This document shows, piece after piece, positions 63,026-64,000 of a stretch of 64,000 nt of DNA; position 1 is the first letter of the stretch; each line of letters opens with the position of its first letter. Both the position numbers and the translations under genes were made by a program. A model generated the notes under the pieces. The model saw nothing but the letters and a program-made list of their open reading frames with translations, searched no databases and had not been told where the DNA came from. The stretch comes from Phytobacter diazotrophicus (GTDB lineage Bacteria > Pseudomonadota > Gammaproteobacteria > Enterobacterales > Enterobacteriaceae): NCBI GenBank assembly GCA_004346725.1, contig SMDE01000002.1, positions 386,886 to 450,885 of the forward strand, given 5' to 3'.

Positions 63026-63413
63026 TGTGTTTCCTTACTCTGTAATATTTCCCATCCGTGGGTTTTTGTATTAACTGAAAGTTTTTATGTTTATCATCGA
63101 TTCCCAACAGGCGACCCGATACAACCACACCCATAATCAGGGGATTATCTGAATCTAACCAGATATCGCCATCAATAGTATGTGTAACCTCATCACAATA
63201 AGTCTGTACTATCTGACCAGTATGATCCCAGCCATCAGTATTTAAACCCTTAATACCCGCTTTGATAGTTTTATATTTCCTCTCAGAGAATGTAGTCCCA
63301 GCGAACAGGTCAATTACTTTCAGTACTGTCATGTTGCAGTCGTTATCACAAAGTTTGTGGGGGTTATCTATTGCGTACTGAATAATGTCCATTAATTGAT
63401 TATGTAAATTCAT
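63018..63413 (-). CDS. Tail assembly protein (DUF6950-like)
   Basis: A 131-residue protein. The part CDNDCNMTVLKVIDLFAGTT near the N-terminus resembles the Asp-Cys of DUF6950/NlpC-like tail proteins encoded just before J-like genes. The C-terminus is strand-rich (IMGVVVSGRLLGID; GKYYRVRKHNG). ATG 63413 overlaps the upstream TAA (TAATG); its end overlaps the J-like start by 8 bp. Family call is tentative; position is typical. Confidence 0.68.
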   Translation of the reverse strand: MNLHNQLMDIIQYAIDNPHKLCDNDCNMTVLKVIDLFAGTTFSERKYKTIKAGIKGLNTDGWDHTGQIVQTYCDEVTHTIDGDIWLDSDNPLIMGVVVSGRLLGIDDKHKNFQLIQKPTDGKYYRVRKHNG

Positions 63414-63961
63414 TATTTGTATTTCCATGTCTGATTTTGATTAACCTGTCCCAATAAACTAAAATACGCATCTGATGGATAATATGACTGATATACAGAA
63501 TTCGCGGCTATCATTGGAGGTTGTCTGTCCAGTTTTTTATAGACTGAATTTATATAGACAGTCATTTCATTTTTCATATCATTTGGTTCCGCTACAGCCT
63601 GGATATAGTCAATAAAACCACTAAACATGAGCATTGAATAAAGTACTGTACTGTCAAACGGATTCAGAATGGCTAACGTAATATTCATCTGTGCATCCTT
63701 GAGAAATCCACCAAGGGCAAGTTGTCGTACTGATGTATTGACATTACTGATTTTCATATTGATAGCGTCATTGCTGATGCCTTTCTGTTCAGTGAACGAT
63801 GGTAATGAATCAGTCACAACATCTGGAAAACTAATATAGTTATTCCCATTCAATACAATATCTATTAGTCCATCTGTCCAGTGAAATGCACTGTATCCCT
63901 TTGGTAATACATCAAAACAGATCACATGAACACCCAGTGACATAAGTTCAGTTATCGTCAA
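63413..63961 (-). CDS. Tail assembly protein upstream of J (start uncertain)
   Basis: A frame of 182 codons counted from a TTG at 63961; an in-frame ATG at 63943 ([20 protein letters not shown]) is possible, and the frame stays open to the right edge, so a longer protein cannot be excluded. The TTG overlaps a stop (TTGA) of another frame ending [13 protein letters not shown], which could be the preceding gene. [20 protein letters not shown] and [20 protein letters not shown] are strand-rich. Such proteins often act as distal tail or baseplate hub components. No family is assigned with confidence. Confidence 0.65.
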   Translation of the reverse strand: MTITELMSLGVHVICFDVLPKGYSAFHWTDGLIDIVLNGNNYISFPDVVTDSLPSFTEQKGISNDAINMKISNVNTSVRQLALGGFLKDAQMNITLAILNPFDSTVLYSMLMFSGFIDYIQAVAEPNDMKNEMTVYINSVYKKLDRQPPMIAANSVYQSYYPSDAYFSLLGQVNQNQTWKYK

Positions 63962-64000
63962 TTTTGTTTTATTACCGCCGCGAACGAGATTCCAGTACTT

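Larger units (their letters stand above)
55500..64000. mobile_element. Prophage 2 (end with tail-tip and lysis genes, cut by window edge)
   Basis: AT-rich phage genes from the junction to the right edge: a membrane protein, a holin-like gene, GIY-YIG-like nuclease, lysozyme, two DUF6453-like proteins, a J-like tail protein and tail-assembly genes upstream of it. Gene density, strand layout and content are those of the late end of a siphovirus. It separates ruvAB from the expected ruvC side. No integrase is seen in this part. It carries a dense CAGTACTG array. Confidence 0.9.
56446..64000. repeat. CAGTACTG / AGTACT palindrome array
   Basis: Eleven exact copies of the 8-bp palindrome CAGTACTG start at 56844, 57406, 58739, 59010, 59956, 60646, 61177, 61468, 62314, 62792 and 63321. 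The 6-bp core AGTACT occurs 25 times, and GTAC about 85 times. Spacing of the 8-bp sites is 271 to 1333 bp (mean about 650). Sites fall in genes on both strands and in at least two reading frames (Ser-Thr and Val-Leu), so the constraint is on DNA. Counts are by eye. Confidence 0.9.

Noticed and set aside
56446..64000. GTAC excess explained by AT-rich composition alone
   Set aside because: At about 40 percent GC about 27 GTAC and 2.5 AGTACT are expected; I count about 85 and 25. Other AT-rich genes in the window (TIR, HEPN-like, 55961-56437) do not show it.

Overview
The window reads as a chromosome segment of an enterobacterium. Gene content and order from yebY to ruvA follow the E. coli backbone almost exactly, and LexA, PurR, HexR and Zur operators are recognisable. 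I place it in the Enterobacteriaceae near Enterobacter, Kosakonia, Citrobacter or Klebsiella; the sequence alone does not fix the genus. Two prophages flank about 25 kb of core chromosome.

Region 1 (1 to about 30.76 kb) is a lambdoid siphovirus-type prophage, cut by the left edge of the window. Early leftward-arm genes are on the + strand (small genes, an Rrf2-like regulator, a RecE/exonuclease-like protein, xis, int). CI and Cro-like repressors face each other across paired 17-bp operators. The minus strand carries ydaT-like, O-like, P-like, perC-like, a large cytosine methylase, an SOS-boxed dinI-like gene, rusA, DUF968 and antiterminator Q. It continues with a P21-type pinholin, SAR endolysin, Rz/Rz1, two glycosyltransferases, HNH, terminase, a fused protease-capsid, portal, and a protein with 58-residue tandem repeats that runs off the edge. 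Low-GC cargo sits among the late genes: a TIR-domain gene, a DUF6932-like nucleotidyltransferase with a partner, a HEPN-like gene and a 130-residue orphan, most of them bounded by terminators. The integrase end abuts the SdsR/RyeA small-RNA locus.

Region 2 (about 30.8 to 55.5 kb) is core chromosome. It holds sdsR, yebY-copD-copC (copper), holE-exoX, ptrB, yebE, yebF, yebG (SOS), purT, an orphan fimbrial chaperone-adhesin pair, eda-edd-zwf-hexR-pykA (Entner-Doudoroff and glycolysis, HexR control), lpxM, mepM, znuA/znuCB (Zur control), ruvAB (SOS) and an NAD(P)-dependent epimerase-like gene.

Region 3 (about 55.5 kb to the right edge) is the end of a second, AT-rich prophage with tail-tip genes (J-like 1067 residues), two DUF6453-like proteins, a membrane coiled-coil protein, a T4-type lysozyme, a GIY-YIG-like nuclease and a holin-like protein. 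Its most striking property is at the DNA level. The 8-bp palindrome CAGTACTG occurs 11 times and its AGTACT core 25 times in 7.6 kb, in different reading frames and genes, against roughly ten AGTACT and no CAGTACTG that I could find in the preceding 55 kb. I regard this as the best candidate for an undescribed sequence-based system: an operator or methylation array, or a genome-marking motif.
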